Assembly: GCA_963707905.1 (NCBI GenBank)
Contig: CAVPSA010000026.1
Coordinates: 1-64,000, forward strand
From: DASXKD01 sp963707905
GTDB taxonomy: Bacteria > Actinomycetota > Actinomycetes > Streptosporangiales > Streptosporangiaceae
Length of the DNA stretch: 64,000 nt
Direction of reading: 5' to 3'
Part shown: positions 24,903 through 33,205 of the stretch, in pieces
Layout of the letters: the number at the start of each line of letters is the position of its first letter
How positions within the stretch are numbered: position 1 is the stretch's first letter
Translations under genes and position numbers: made by a program
Notes under the pieces: generated by a model
Databases searched by the model: none
What the model was told of the DNA's origin: nothing
What the model saw: only the letters and a program-made list of their open reading frames with translations

Positions 24903-24988
24903 CCGCGACCCATGGCGCGGCAGCGCCGGTACGGCAAGGATGGGACATCGGGGACATAGGCAACGGCGCTGACCCAGAGGAGGGCCCC

Positions 24989-26799
24989 ATGGCCGGGCGC
25001 TGGCGGAGGATCACGGTCACGGCGGCGAGTGCGGGGCTGGTCCTGCCCGGAGCCGGGCTGGCGGGCCAGGCCCACGCCGGCCCGGTCGTTTCGTATAGCA
25101 GCGTCCAATGCTCGGCCGGCGCGCACACCCTCGCGCCGCCGGGCTCCCACCTGTACCCGGACACCGGCAATGGCGGTTACACCAGCGTGCACACCCTGGT
25201 GCACCTGGTCTACAACGCCGCTGCCAACGAGTTCCTGCCCGGCAACCGGGTCGTGCTCACCGACCAGGCCACCCAGTGCCTGAGCAGCTTCAGCCTCGAT
25301 TTCGAGGGCAAGTCCGCGAACACCAAGGCGGGCCCGGACATGACCGTGCAGTCGGTCACCGTGAACGGCAAGCCGGCCCGCTTCACCTTTGCCCAGCCCA
25401 CCTACCCGGGCGACCCGCACGGGCAGAACGACCCCAACCCCGCCGCACACGAGGCGTCGCAGGCCAACCCGGTCGGCGGCCCGGAGCACAACCCGCTGCC
25501 GCCCGCCTGCTCGCCGGAACTGCCCAGCACCAAGACCCCGCCGGGCGCGCTGGACGGCACGCAGTGCCCGGCCAGCAAGCTGGTGATCACACCTGCGGCG
25601 CCGATCGCGAACGGCTCGGCGTTCACCGTGACGGTCAGCTACACCGGCAGGCCGGGCGTGCACAACGACGGGGACGGCACCACGGAGGGCTGGTTCCGCG
25701 CTCCCGACGGCGGGTTCGTGACCACCGAGCCGGTCGGTTCCGAGGACTGGATGCCGCTGAACGACTACCCGGAGGCCAAGCCCACCTACGACTTCTCCAA
25801 CACCGTCAGCGCCGGCAAGACCGTGCTCGCCAACGGCGTGCTGGTCTCGGTCAAGCGCAACCCGGTCAGCGCCGAGTTCCCCGGCGGGTCGGTCACCTGG
25901 AACTGGCACTCCCCGGCGCCGGTGGCCAGTTACCTGGTCGAGGACAGCGTGGGGAACTTTCACCTGACCGAGCGGGCCGCCGACAACGGCACCAAGTACT
26001 ACGAGGCCCAGGATTCCGCGATCCCCGCGAAGCAGCGGAAGAAGAACCTGGCGATCATGAACATGCAGCAGAACATCACCGAGTTCGAGAGCCAGTTCAG
26101 CGGCAGCTACCCGTTCACCTCCGATGGCGTCGTCGTCGGCACCCCGCCGGCCAGCTTCGAAGAAGAGATGCAGACGATGATCACGTTCGCGGGCGGGTTC
26201 ATCGACACCGACGTCCTCTACCACGAGAACATGCACCAGTGGTGGGGTGACAACGTCACCGAGGGTGGCTACACGATGACCTTCTACAAGGAGGGCATGG
26301 CCACCCTCGCCGAGTTCCTGTACGCGGCCCGGCTGGCCGAGAACCTGGCCGGCGGCCCTTACTCACCCAAGGGCCAGGCCGCGTTCCAGGCCAGCCTGGT
26401 CAAGCAGTTCAACCAGATCTACTCCTCGAAGGGCTCGTTCTGGACGGTGGCGCCGTCGAACCCGGAGCCGGCCTGTTCTCCGGCTCGTCGACCTATGCCC
26501 GTCCGGGTGCCGCGTACATCGCGCTGCGGCAGATCCTCGGCCCGGGCAACTTCACCCAGGCCTTGGAGCAGGTCCAGCGCGCCTATGGCGGGTCGTTCAT
26601 AACCGAGCCGGAGTGGGAGGCCGCCTTCAGCCAGTGGCTGCCGGTGCAGACCAGTGCCTGCCGGGCGCGGCTCAGCCAGTTCTTCACCCAGTGGTTCGAC
26701 ACCGCCTACCCCGCCGGCGGTGGCAGCAACCGGCCGCAGATCACCGGCCCCGGCCTGAACGGCCCGGACTTCTACAACGCGCAGGGTGGCTGCTCTTAG
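24989..26799 (+). pseudogene. Secreted M1-family metallopeptidase, frameshifted
   Basis: The gene starts at ATG 24989 after a GAGGAGGG ribosome binding site and encodes a signal peptide (VTAASAGLVLPGAGLAGQAHA). The aminopeptidase N-type region carries the zinc motif HENMHQWWGD and the third ligand in KEGMATLAEF. The frame leaves the family after TVAPSNPEP near 26465. The next frame continues as AGLFSGSSTYARPGAAYIALRQIL and ends with FYNAQGGCS at 26799. One missing base near 26460-26470 explains the break; intact, the protein would have about 603 residues. The catalytic half is upstream of the break. Confidence 0.85.
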
Positions 26800-26820
26800 C
26801 GCAGCCTGCGGCTTCAGTCG

Positions 26821-26848
26821 CCTGGCGGGCCGCTGCCGGGCCGCCAGG
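26821..26848. terminator. Hairpin between M1 peptidase and HATPase genes
   Basis: An 8-bp stem (CCTGGCGG 26821-26828 with CCGCCAGG 26841-26848) lies between convergent genes and abuts the HATPase stop codon. Confidence 0.6.
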
Positions 26849-26849
26849 C

Positions 26850-27401
26850 TCAGGGTGGGGACAGGAGGGCCCAGACGATCTTGCCGGACTCTCCGTCCGG
26901 CAGCACGGGAGCGGCCAGCCACTCGCCCGCGTCCGGTGCCGGAGCACGGCCCCGCGCGGAGACCGGATCAATGGCCGGGTAGTAGTACCCCCATCGCTCG
27001 CTCACCGCCGCGACCAGTAAAAGGCCGCGCCCGCCGTCGTGCTCCGGATCCGCCACGGTCGGGATAGGCGGCCGGGGGTCGTAGTCGCTCACTTCCACCA
27101 GGAGGTGCTTGCGGTCGCCCGCCAGCCGCAGCGCGACCACCGGGATGCCGGTCGGGACGCCTGGTACCTGCCTGGCCTGCTGGGCGTCGGTGGAGGCGCG
27201 TACCGCGTTCGTGACTAGTTCGGATACCGCCAGTTCGGCGGGCTGGGTCAGGGCTTCCATGCCCCACTCCCAGAGCACGGCCGTGGTGTGCAGCCGGGCA
27301 CACGGAATGGCGCCCGGCAGAGCCCCCAGGGGAAGGAACGAGTGGTACGGCCACTGGGCGGCGTCGCCGGGCGGACTCGCCTGGTGCGCTGGCATCCCCA
27401 T
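26850..27401 (-). CDS. RsbW-like ATP-binding regulatory protein
   Basis: This protein of about 183 residues has GHKL motifs: an N box ELAVSELVTNAVRAS, a G1-like VEVSDYDPRPP and a G2-like GGRGLLLVAAV. Hundreds of such short HATPases occur in actinomycetes, typically paired with an XRE/DUF5753 regulator, as here. The open frame can start at 27461, but ATG 27401 (or 27395) has a GGAGGG upstream and leaves a palindrome at 27430-27448 outside the gene, so it is preferred. The kinase substrate is unknown; no DUF397 gene is present. Confidence 0.85.
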   Translation of the reverse strand: MGMPAHQASPPGDAAQWPYHSFLPLGALPGAIPCARLHTTAVLWEWGMEALTQPAELAVSELVTNAVRASTDAQQARQVPGVPTGIPVVALRLAGDRKHLLVEVSDYDPRPPIPTVADPEHDGGRGLLLVAAVSERWGYYYPAIDPVSARGRAPAPDAGEWLAAPVLPDGESGKIVWALLSPP

Positions 27402-27429
27402 GCGGTGAGCGGCCCTCCGCTCTAGGTGC

Positions 27430-27448
27430 GTACTATGCGAAATAGTAC
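27430..27448. promoter_or_regulatory. Operator candidate between HATPase and XRE genes
   Basis: This is a perfect 7-bp inverted repeat, GTACTAT (27430-27436) and ATAGTAC (27442-27448), with a GCGAA spacer. It lies in the divergent region between the HATPase and XRE regulator genes. Confidence 0.55.
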
Positions 27449-27562
27449 TGATCTCTATCATGCCCCATTTCAGGGATGCAACGCAACATTCGTTTCTGTA
27501 TGATGCGTATTGGTTCTGTTCGCACCGGTCCGCCTCCCGGCACAGGACCTATCGGAGGAAGT

Positions 27563-28432
27563 ATGACTATCCCCAGTCCTACCGTCCGCCGCAAGCGCCT
27601 GACCCTAGAACTGCGGCGGTTGCGCGAGCAAGCGGGGTTAACCTGCGAGGACGTGGGACACCGGCTGGAGTGTTCGGGGACCCGGATCAGCCGCATGGAG
27701 ACCGGAAGGATCGGCGCCCGTCCCGGTGACGTGCGGGAATTGCTGGAGATCTACGGTGTGACCGGCGCCGAGGCGGACTCCCTGGTGCAGCTTGCCAGGG
27801 ACGCGCGGCGCAAGGGCTGGTGGCACGCCTACGGCCGGGTGCTCCCGCCCTGGTTCGAGGCCTACGTCGGGCTGGAGTCCGACGCGGCCAGGCTGCACGA
27901 CTTCCAGCCGTCGGTGGTGCCCGGCCTGCTGCAGACCGAGGACTATGCCCGCGCGGTGCTGCGGGGCGCCCCACACGCCGGCTGCGGCGAGGACATCGAC
28001 CTCCGGGTGGCGCTGCGGATGCGGCGCCAGGCCATCCTCGACCAAGCCAGGCCACCGCAGGTGCACGTGGTGCTCAGTGAGAGCGTGCTGTGGGTGCGGG
28101 TCGGCGGGCCCGCGGTCATGCGGGCCCAGTTGCTGCGACTGGCCGACCTGGCCGCACGGCCGGACCTCACCCTCCAGGTGCTGCCGCTGCACACCGCGGC
28201 GCACGTGCAGCCGGTCAGCCCGTTCACCATGCTGGAGTTCACCGACCCTGCGGACCCCACGGTGGTGTACCTGGAACATCTCACCGGCAGCCTCCTCCTG
28301 GAAGATGAGGAGGAGGTCCGGCGCTACCGCATGGTGTTCGATCAGCTGCGCACCGAGGCCCTCGGCCCCGGCCCGTCGGCCGGCCTGATCGCGGCGGCCG
28401 CGTCCGGGCAGGCCCTGACGAGCCGTCCCTAA
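27563..28432 (+). CDS. XRE-family regulator with DUF5753 domain
   Basis: This 289-residue protein has an N-terminal helix-turn-helix (LTLELRRLREQAGLTCEDVGHRLECSGTRISRMETGR) followed by the DUF5753 ligand or partner domain (WFEAYVGLESDAARLHDFQPSVVPGLLQTEDYARAVL through VVYLEHLTGSLLLEDEEEVRRYRMVFDQLRTEAL). GGAGGA lies just before ATG 27563. It is divergent from an RsbW-like HATPase gene, the standard actinomycete pair, and probably autoregulates through the palindrome at 27430-27448. Confidence 0.93.
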   Translation: MTIPSPTVRRKRLTLELRRLREQAGLTCEDVGHRLECSGTRISRMETGRIGARPGDVRELLEIYGVTGAEADSLVQLARDARRKGWWHAYGRVLPPWFEAYVGLESDAARLHDFQPSVVPGLLQTEDYARAVLRGAPHAGCGEDIDLRVALRMRRQAILDQARPPQVHVVLSESVLWVRVGGPAVMRAQLLRLADLAARPDLTLQVLPLHTAAHVQPVSPFTMLEFTDPADPTVVYLEHLTGSLLLEDEEEVRRYRMVFDQLRTEALGPGPSAGLIAAAASGQALTSRP

Positions 28433-28944
28433 ACCCACCAAGGACCGGAGTTGTAGGTCCAGTCCCGCACCGTGGAACTGTCGTAGTTCTGGCCCTGGGC
28501 GTACTGCGTGGCCCGCACATGCCTGTGGTTGTACATGAACGGGCCCTTGCCGGCGTAGTTGGCCACCCAGTACCCGTTGAGGCGGGGGTTGCCGAACACC
28601 GAGGACGCCTGCCCGTAGACCCAGACCTTGTACCCGGCCGCCTGCAGCGCCTGGCCGAAGTTGTCCACGTAGCTGTCGTCCACCCGGTCCTCCATGTCGA
28701 CCACCGTGTAGACGCCCTTGGGAACGCCCAGGCTGTGCAGCGCCTCGATGGCCTTCTTGGCCTCACCGGCCCCGTCCAGCCCACCGACCCAGATGGGCAG
28801 CTTGCGGTTTCTGTGGAACTGCTGCCAGGCTCCTGGCGCCCACACGTTGTAGGCGTCCGGGCCGCCGTAGTAGCCGCCCACGGCTCCGGTCCAGCTCGGG
28901 TTGATATTGGCGGCGAACGCTGCGTCTCTCATCCGCTCGTTCAT
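28429..28944 (-). CDS. DUF1906-type glycoside-hydrolase-like protein
   Basis: This 171-residue protein has the DUF1906 TIM-barrel-like pattern: GGYYGGPDAYNVWAPGAWQQF, PIWVGGLDGAGEAKKAIEALHSLGVPKGVYTVVDMED (acidic catalytic-like site) and NPRLNGYWVANYAG...RATQYAQ. The family includes secreted wall-active or autolysin-linked domains. Here no signal peptide is visible, and the chain is shorter than most members. Its 3' end overlaps the XRE gene stop by 4 bp. The ribosome binding site is weak. Confidence 0.8.
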   Translation of the reverse strand: MNERMRDAAFAANINPSWTGAVGGYYGGPDAYNVWAPGAWQQFHRNRKLPIWVGGLDGAGEAKKAIEALHSLGVPKGVYTVVDMEDRVDDSYVDNFGQALQAAGYKVWVYGQASSVFGNPRLNGYWVANYAGKGPFMYNHRHVRATQYAQGQNYDSSTVRDWTYNSGPWWV

Positions 28945-29230
28945 GTCATGCCCACATAAATAGCAATTTTGGAACCAGATTTCGATTTGGGGGTATTTCG
29001 TGCTTGGTCATTGTCCTTCAGTTTCCTGCCTCGGTCAGGCCTTCGCCTGCCGTTTCGCGAACCCGCGGCAGCACGGGGGGCGGCCGGAGGTACTACCATA
29101 GAGCGCTCTTGTGGCCGCCATGCTGCGCCGTCACCTGGAGGGGCCGCCTCGCCGGCGCGTTACGCCGGCCGGTCCCCGGGGCGGCACGCTAGCCGGTCCG
29201 TGGGGCTGCGCCAGGCACGTAGGGGGAGCA

Positions 29231-30184
29231 ATGGCAGACGTGTCGCCTGTGGTCATCCGGCCGTTGACCGAAGCCGATCTGGTCGACGCGGACCGCGTCT
29301 TCCGGGTGGCGTTCGGCACCTTTCTGGGGGTACCTGATCCGCGGCAGTTCTTCGGCGACGCCGAGTTCGTCAGGACCCGCTGGCATGCGGGCAACAGCGC
29401 GTCGTTCGCGGCCGTTCGCGAGGGCCAGCTGGTGGGTTCGAACTTCCTCGCCAACTGGGGCAGCGTGGGCTTCTTCGGCCCGCTCACGGTGGATCCGGCA
29501 TGCTGGAACCACGGGATCGCCAAGCGGCTGATGGAGCCGACCGTCGAGCTGTTCGACACCTGGGGAACCCGCCATGCCGGCCTGTTCACCTTCGCGCAGA
29601 GCGCCATGCATGTCGGCTTGTATCAGCGGTTCGGCTTCTGGCCGCGGTTCCTCACCGCGGTCATGTCCAGGCCCGTCGGGCCGCCTGCTCCGGCCCACCC
29701 GGGCACCAGGATGTCGGATCTCGCCGGGGCCGCCCGGCCCGGTGCCCTCGCGTCCGTGCGCGAACTGACCGACGCGGTCTACCCGGGCCTCGACCTCACC
29801 GGTGAGATCGAGTCGGTGCTGAACCAGGGGCTGGGTGACGTCGTCCTCATCGATGACACGGCCACGCTCCAGGGTGTGGCCATCTGCCACATCGGCGCGG
29901 GCACCGAGGCCGGCGGCGGGAACTGTTACGTCAAGTTCGGCGCGGCCCGGCCGGGCCAGCACGCCGCCCGGCACTTCGAACTGTTGCTGGACGCCTGTGA
30001 CCGGCTGGCCGCCGACAAGGGCGCCGTCGCGCTTGCCGCCGGTGCGAACGCCGGCCGGGACAAGGCCTGGCGGGCTCTCGCCCAGCGCGGGTTCCGCACC
30101 GGCATGCAGGGGGTGACCATGCACCGGCCGAACGACACGGGCTACAGCCACAGCGACAGCTACGTGATAGACGACTGGCGCTAG
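29231..30184 (+). CDS. GNAT family N-acetyltransferase (tandem-domain type)
   Basis: This 317-residue protein has a clear N-terminal GNAT domain (VIRPLTEADLVDADRVFRVAF, LVGSNFLANWGSVGFFGPLTVDPACWNHGIAKRLM, GLYQRFGFWPRF). The second half is similar but degenerate and ends RGFRTGMQGVTMHRP. Acetyl-CoA binds at the WNHGIAKRL loop in this family. AGGGGGAG precedes ATG 29231. The acceptor substrate cannot be predicted, and no operon partner is adjacent. Confidence 0.88.
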   Translation: MADVSPVVIRPLTEADLVDADRVFRVAFGTFLGVPDPRQFFGDAEFVRTRWHAGNSASFAAVREGQLVGSNFLANWGSVGFFGPLTVDPACWNHGIAKRLMEPTVELFDTWGTRHAGLFTFAQSAMHVGLYQRFGFWPRFLTAVMSRPVGPPAPAHPGTRMSDLAGAARPGALASVRELTDAVYPGLDLTGEIESVLNQGLGDVVLIDDTATLQGVAICHIGAGTEAGGGNCYVKFGAARPGQHAARHFELLLDACDRLAADKGAVALAAGANAGRDKAWRALAQRGFRTGMQGVTMHRPNDTGYSHSDSYVIDDWR

Positions 30185-30290
30185 CGGGCCGGGTGCCGGG
30201 CAGGCTCGCGGCAGCCGGGTTCAGTGACACCGGCGGCCCGCGGCCGGGCGTCACCTGGCCAGCCGGGGCTGCGGTGGCGTGTGCGGGTCG

Positions 30291-30491
30291 CTACGCCGGT
30301 TGCGAGGTGCCGGTCAGCACGGCGAGGACGCGGCGGGCGACGGCCCGCAGCTCGCGGCCGGGATGGTCGCGGCGAGGTGCCTGTGCGTGGCGGCCCCGGC
30401 GCCTGACGCGGAAGAGGGTGCCTCGCGGGCTCTGGCTGTGCCGGCGGGCGGGCCAGGCCTGGGTCAGGTAGTAGTAGGTTGCTGGGCGCAT
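30291..30491 (-). CDS. Possible small basic protein
   Basis: The segment from ATG 30491 encodes 66 residues beginning MRPATYYYLTQAWPARR, very Arg-rich, ending at 30291. CGGAG at good spacing upstream supports translation. No domain was recognised, and the Arg-rich composition is also what a spurious high-GC frame gives. It occupies the 614-bp gap between the acetyltransferase and SRPBCC genes, which holds no other gene candidate. Confidence 0.35.
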   Translation of the reverse strand: MRPATYYYLTQAWPARRHSQSPRGTLFRVRRRGRHAQAPRRDHPGRELRAVARRVLAVLTGTSQPA

Positions 30492-30798
30492 CGTGGTCTC
30501 CGGGCTGTTGGCTACGTCGGCGTCTTCCGTCCCCCCGGGTCCGGCCAGGGCGGATACAGCCAGGCTCGGCCACGACGGTTGAGGGGCGGTTGAGGATCCC
30601 TTGAGGTGGCGCCGTCTGCCGGTGCGCCGGGCAGCAACGTGCGCCGGGAGCAACGGCGCCGGGAGCAACGGCGCCGGGCAGCAACAACCGCGGGCCTGCG
30701 CGATTGCTGCTGGATTGCCCGGACTTGCGAACGCCTGTTTTCTGGTGTGTTAGCCGGCTAGCTTTTGGTATCGGCTGCGTCTCCCCAGGAGGCCGGGC

Positions 30799-31227
30799 AT
30801 GTACCTGTTCGAATGCGACGCAACACTTGAGGCCGGGCCGGCTGCGGTGTGGGCGGTGTGGACGGACGTGGCCCGCTGGCCGGAGTGGGATGTCAGCAAG
30901 GAGATCGCGCGGCTGGACGGCCCGTTCGAGCCGGGTGTGTCCGGCTGGGCCAAGCAGCGCGGCAACCTCGGCGGCACCTTCACCATTACGGCGGTCGAGG
31001 CCGGGCGGCGCTGGGTGAGCGAATGCCCCGTGCCGTTGGGCAAGGTTGTCTTCGACCATGTGCTCGAGCCGGTCGCCAAGGGCCGTGTCCGCGTGGTCAA
31101 GAGGGTCGACGTGGAGGGCGGTATCGCGCCTTTGGTCAGGCTGTTCGTCCCCAAGATGCGCCGTGACATCGCTGAGTCGCTGGCCCGCTTGGGGCGGGTG
31201 GCGGCCGCGACGCCGCTGCCTGGGTAA
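30799..31227 (+). CDS. SRPBCC-family (polyketide cyclase/START-like) protein
   Basis: This 142-residue protein has the SRPBCC pattern: LEAGPAAVWAVWTDVARWPEWD near the start, then a central beta sheet and the long C-terminal helix (PLVRLFVPKMRRDIAESLARLGRVAA). These proteins bind hydrophobic ligands or act as cyclases; here the ligand is unknown. AGGAGG precedes ATG 30799. Two SDR genes follow on the same strand after a 199-bp region. Confidence 0.88.
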   Translation: MYLFECDATLEAGPAAVWAVWTDVARWPEWDVSKEIARLDGPFEPGVSGWAKQRGNLGGTFTITAVEAGRRWVSECPVPLGKVVFDHVLEPVAKGRVRVVKRVDVEGGIAPLVRLFVPKMRRDIAESLARLGRVAAATPLPG

Positions 31228-31292
31228 GCCGGGATGATCGCGCGCCAGCGTTCCTGAGCCAGAAAGCCCGCTCGGTGCCGCAGCATGCCGCC

Positions 31293-31401
31293 GGGCCGCC
31301 GACGCCGGGACGCGACCACGATGGTCACCTGGAGCGCTACGCCCGGGGTGAGGAGGACCAGTCCGTGCAGTGGTACCGCAGGGCCGCCGACGCCGGGACG
31401 C
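31293..31401 (+). repeat. Short direct repeats upstream of the small SDR-coupled frame
   Basis: The 21-bp segment starting GGGCCGCCGACGCC occurs identically at 31293-31313 and 31381-31401. A second short repeat, GTGCAGTGGTAC, occurs nearby, with its second copy at 31427. The region looks like a decayed local duplication. Confidence 0.7.
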
Positions 31402-31426
31402 ACCGTGCACCTGGACCTGACGGGCG

Positions 31427-31585
31427 GTGCAGTGGTACGCGACCGCCACGCCCGACGTCGTGATGATGACGGTTATGGGCGTGCTCGGCGGGCTGATCGT
31501 GCTGCGGAAGGTCCGGCCGGGCACGGACGCCGCCGCGAACGCCCGCCGCTCGGCATCGGTGGCGGCCGAGGTGGAGGACGCGTGA
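31427..31585 (+). CDS. Small (52 aa) single-pass membrane protein candidate
   Basis: A short frame from GTG 31427 encodes 52 residues. It has a hydrophobic stretch (VVMMTVMGVLGGLIVLRKVRPG) followed by a charged tail rich in Ala and ending VAAEVEDA. The stop TGA overlaps the GTG start of the next gene as GTGA, a strong sign of translational coupling. The predicted topology is one transmembrane helix with a basic cytoplasmic side. It may interact with the SDR encoded next; the start is uncertain because the ribosome binding site is weak. Confidence 0.45.
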   Translation: MQWYATATPDVVMMTVMGVLGGLIVLRKVRPGTDAAANARRSASVAAEVEDA

Positions 31586-32289
31586 CATCGCAACGCACCG
31601 GCCCGGTCGCCGTCATTACCGGTGCCGCCAGCGGAATTGGCGCCGCCTGTGCGGAACGGCTCCGCCACGGCGGGTGGCGTATTGCTGCCATTGACCTCCG
31701 GGACAGCGACGCCGACCTGGCCGTGACCGCCGACGTCCGCGACCGTGCCGCGGTGACCGCGGCCGTGGACGAGGCGGCGGCCCGGTTCGGCCGGATCGAC
31801 CTCGCGGTGACCGCGGCCGGCTACTACGAGCAGGGCATCGACGTCGCCGACATCAGCCACGGCCAGTGGGACCGGATGCTCGCGGTGGTCCTCGGCGGCA
31901 CGGTGAACACGTTCGCCGCCGTGCTGCCGCACATGCTGGCGCGCGGCGAGGGCTCGATCGTGGCGATCTCCTCCGAGCTGGCGCTGGCGGGCAGCGCGAC
32001 CGACCTGCACTACGTGGCGGCCAAAGGGGCGGTGCTCGGCCTGGTGAAGTCGCTGGCCATGGAGGTCGCGCAGACCGGCATCCGGGTCAACGCGGTAGCG
32101 CCGGGCCCGACCGACACGCCGCTGCTGGCGGCGGACTCGCTGTGGCGCGAGCCGGAGTACCTGGCCACGCTGCCGCTGGGCCGGCTGGTACGGCCGGACG
32201 AGATCGCCAGCGCCGTCTACTACCTGGCCACCGAGGGCGCCATGTACTGCGGGGAAGTGCTCTCGCCCAACGCCGGCGCGGTGATCTGA
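31582..32289 (+). CDS. Short-chain dehydrogenase/reductase 1
   Basis: This 235-residue protein has the SDR cofactor motif TGAASGIGAACAERL, the NAG-equivalent TAAGYYEQG and a Ser...Tyr-x3-Lys set visible as ISSELALAGSATDLHYVAAKGA. The PGPTDTPLL segment follows. It is probably NAD(P)-dependent; the substrate is unknown. GGAGGACGC precedes GTG 31582. It is coupled to a tiny upstream frame (GTGA) and to the next SDR, whose ATG overlaps this stop by one base. Confidence 0.92.
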   Translation: MTSQRTGPVAVITGAASGIGAACAERLRHGGWRIAAIDLRDSDADLAVTADVRDRAAVTAAVDEAAARFGRIDLAVTAAGYYEQGIDVADISHGQWDRMLAVVLGGTVNTFAAVLPHMLARGEGSIVAISSELALAGSATDLHYVAAKGAVLGLVKSLAMEVAQTGIRVNAVAPGPTDTPLLAADSLWREPEYLATLPLGRLVRPDEIASAVYYLATEGAMYCGEVLSPNAGAVI

Positions 32290-33110
32290 TGGCCGCGGGC
32301 GGGAACGGCCGGCCCGCGGCTGGCGCGGTTGCGGGCAATACGCCGGGCCATGGCCGGCCGGGGTCCCGGGTGGCACTGGTCACCGGGGCGGCGCAGGGGC
32401 TCGGGCGGGTCACCGCGCTGCGGCTGGCTGCCGAGGGATTCGCGGTCGCCGTCAACGACATCGCCGCCGACGAGCGGCTCACCGGCCTGGCGACCGAGGT
32501 CGGCGGGCTCGCGGTGCCCGCCGACATCTCCGCGCCCGACGCGGCACCCGCCATGGTGCGGGCGGTCGCCGAGGCCCTCGGCCCGGTGGACGTGCTGGTG
32601 GCCAACGCGGCGGCGATGGCGATGAGCCCGTTCCTCGACGCCGACCTGGGCCGGTGGTGGCACCAGATCGACGTCAACCTCACCGGCCACTTCCGGCTGA
32701 TCCAGGCGGTCCTGCCCGGGATGCGCGCCGCCGGGCACGGCCGGATCGTGATCATCGCGTCCGGGTGGGGCGTGATCGGGCACCCGAACGCCACCGCCTA
32801 CGCCGCGTCCAAGGCGGGGCTGATCGCCTTGACCAAGGGCCTCGGCCGGGAACTGGGGCCACAGGGGATCCTCACCAACGCCATCGCGCCGTCGTTCATC
32901 GACACCGCGCAGTTGCAGGTGGACGCCGACGACGCCGGGATCACCCTGGAGGAGATGCGCCAGCGGTACCGCGAGCAGATCCCGGTGCGCCGCCTCGCCA
33001 CTCCCGAGGACATCGCCGGCGCCGTCGCGTTCCTGGCCGGGCCCGGCGGCAGCGCGGTGCTCGGCCAGGTGCTCCAGCCCAACGGCGGCGTCACCCGCAC
33101 CAGGGCCTGA
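32289..33110 (+). CDS. Short-chain dehydrogenase/reductase 2
   Basis: This 273-residue SDR has the cofactor motif VTGAAQGLGRVTALRLA, then NAAAMAMSP, the catalytic ASGWGVIGHPNATAYAASKAGL (Ser, Tyr-x3-Lys) and the C-terminal RRLATPEDIAGAVAFLAGPGGSAVLGQVLQPNGG. It starts at ATG 32289, overlapping the previous stop by one base, so the two SDRs are co-translated. A tandem SDR pair suggests sequential or paired redox steps on one substrate, perhaps linked to the aromatic or CoA-ester catabolism suggested by the neighbouring PaaN gene. Confidence 0.92.
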   Translation: MAAGGNGRPAAGAVAGNTPGHGRPGSRVALVTGAAQGLGRVTALRLAAEGFAVAVNDIAADERLTGLATEVGGLAVPADISAPDAAPAMVRAVAEALGPVDVLVANAAAMAMSPFLDADLGRWWHQIDVNLTGHFRLIQAVLPGMRAAGHGRIVIIASGWGVIGHPNATAYAASKAGLIALTKGLGRELGPQGILTNAIAPSFIDTAQLQVDADDAGITLEEMRQRYREQIPVRRLATPEDIAGAVAFLAGPGGSAVLGQVLQPNGGVTRTRA

Positions 33111-33205
33111 GGGCCGCCACGGCCCGTACACGGCCTGCGCGCGGGGAGGAACGCGGGGGGCCCGTGCTCGGCGGGTAACGAGAAGCCTGCCCGTCGCGGC
33201 TGGCG

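Noticed and set aside
30181..32376. 731-residue minus-strand frame across the SRPBCC/SDR region
   Set aside because: It runs antisense to three recognisable genes and has no domain, signal or composition of a real protein.
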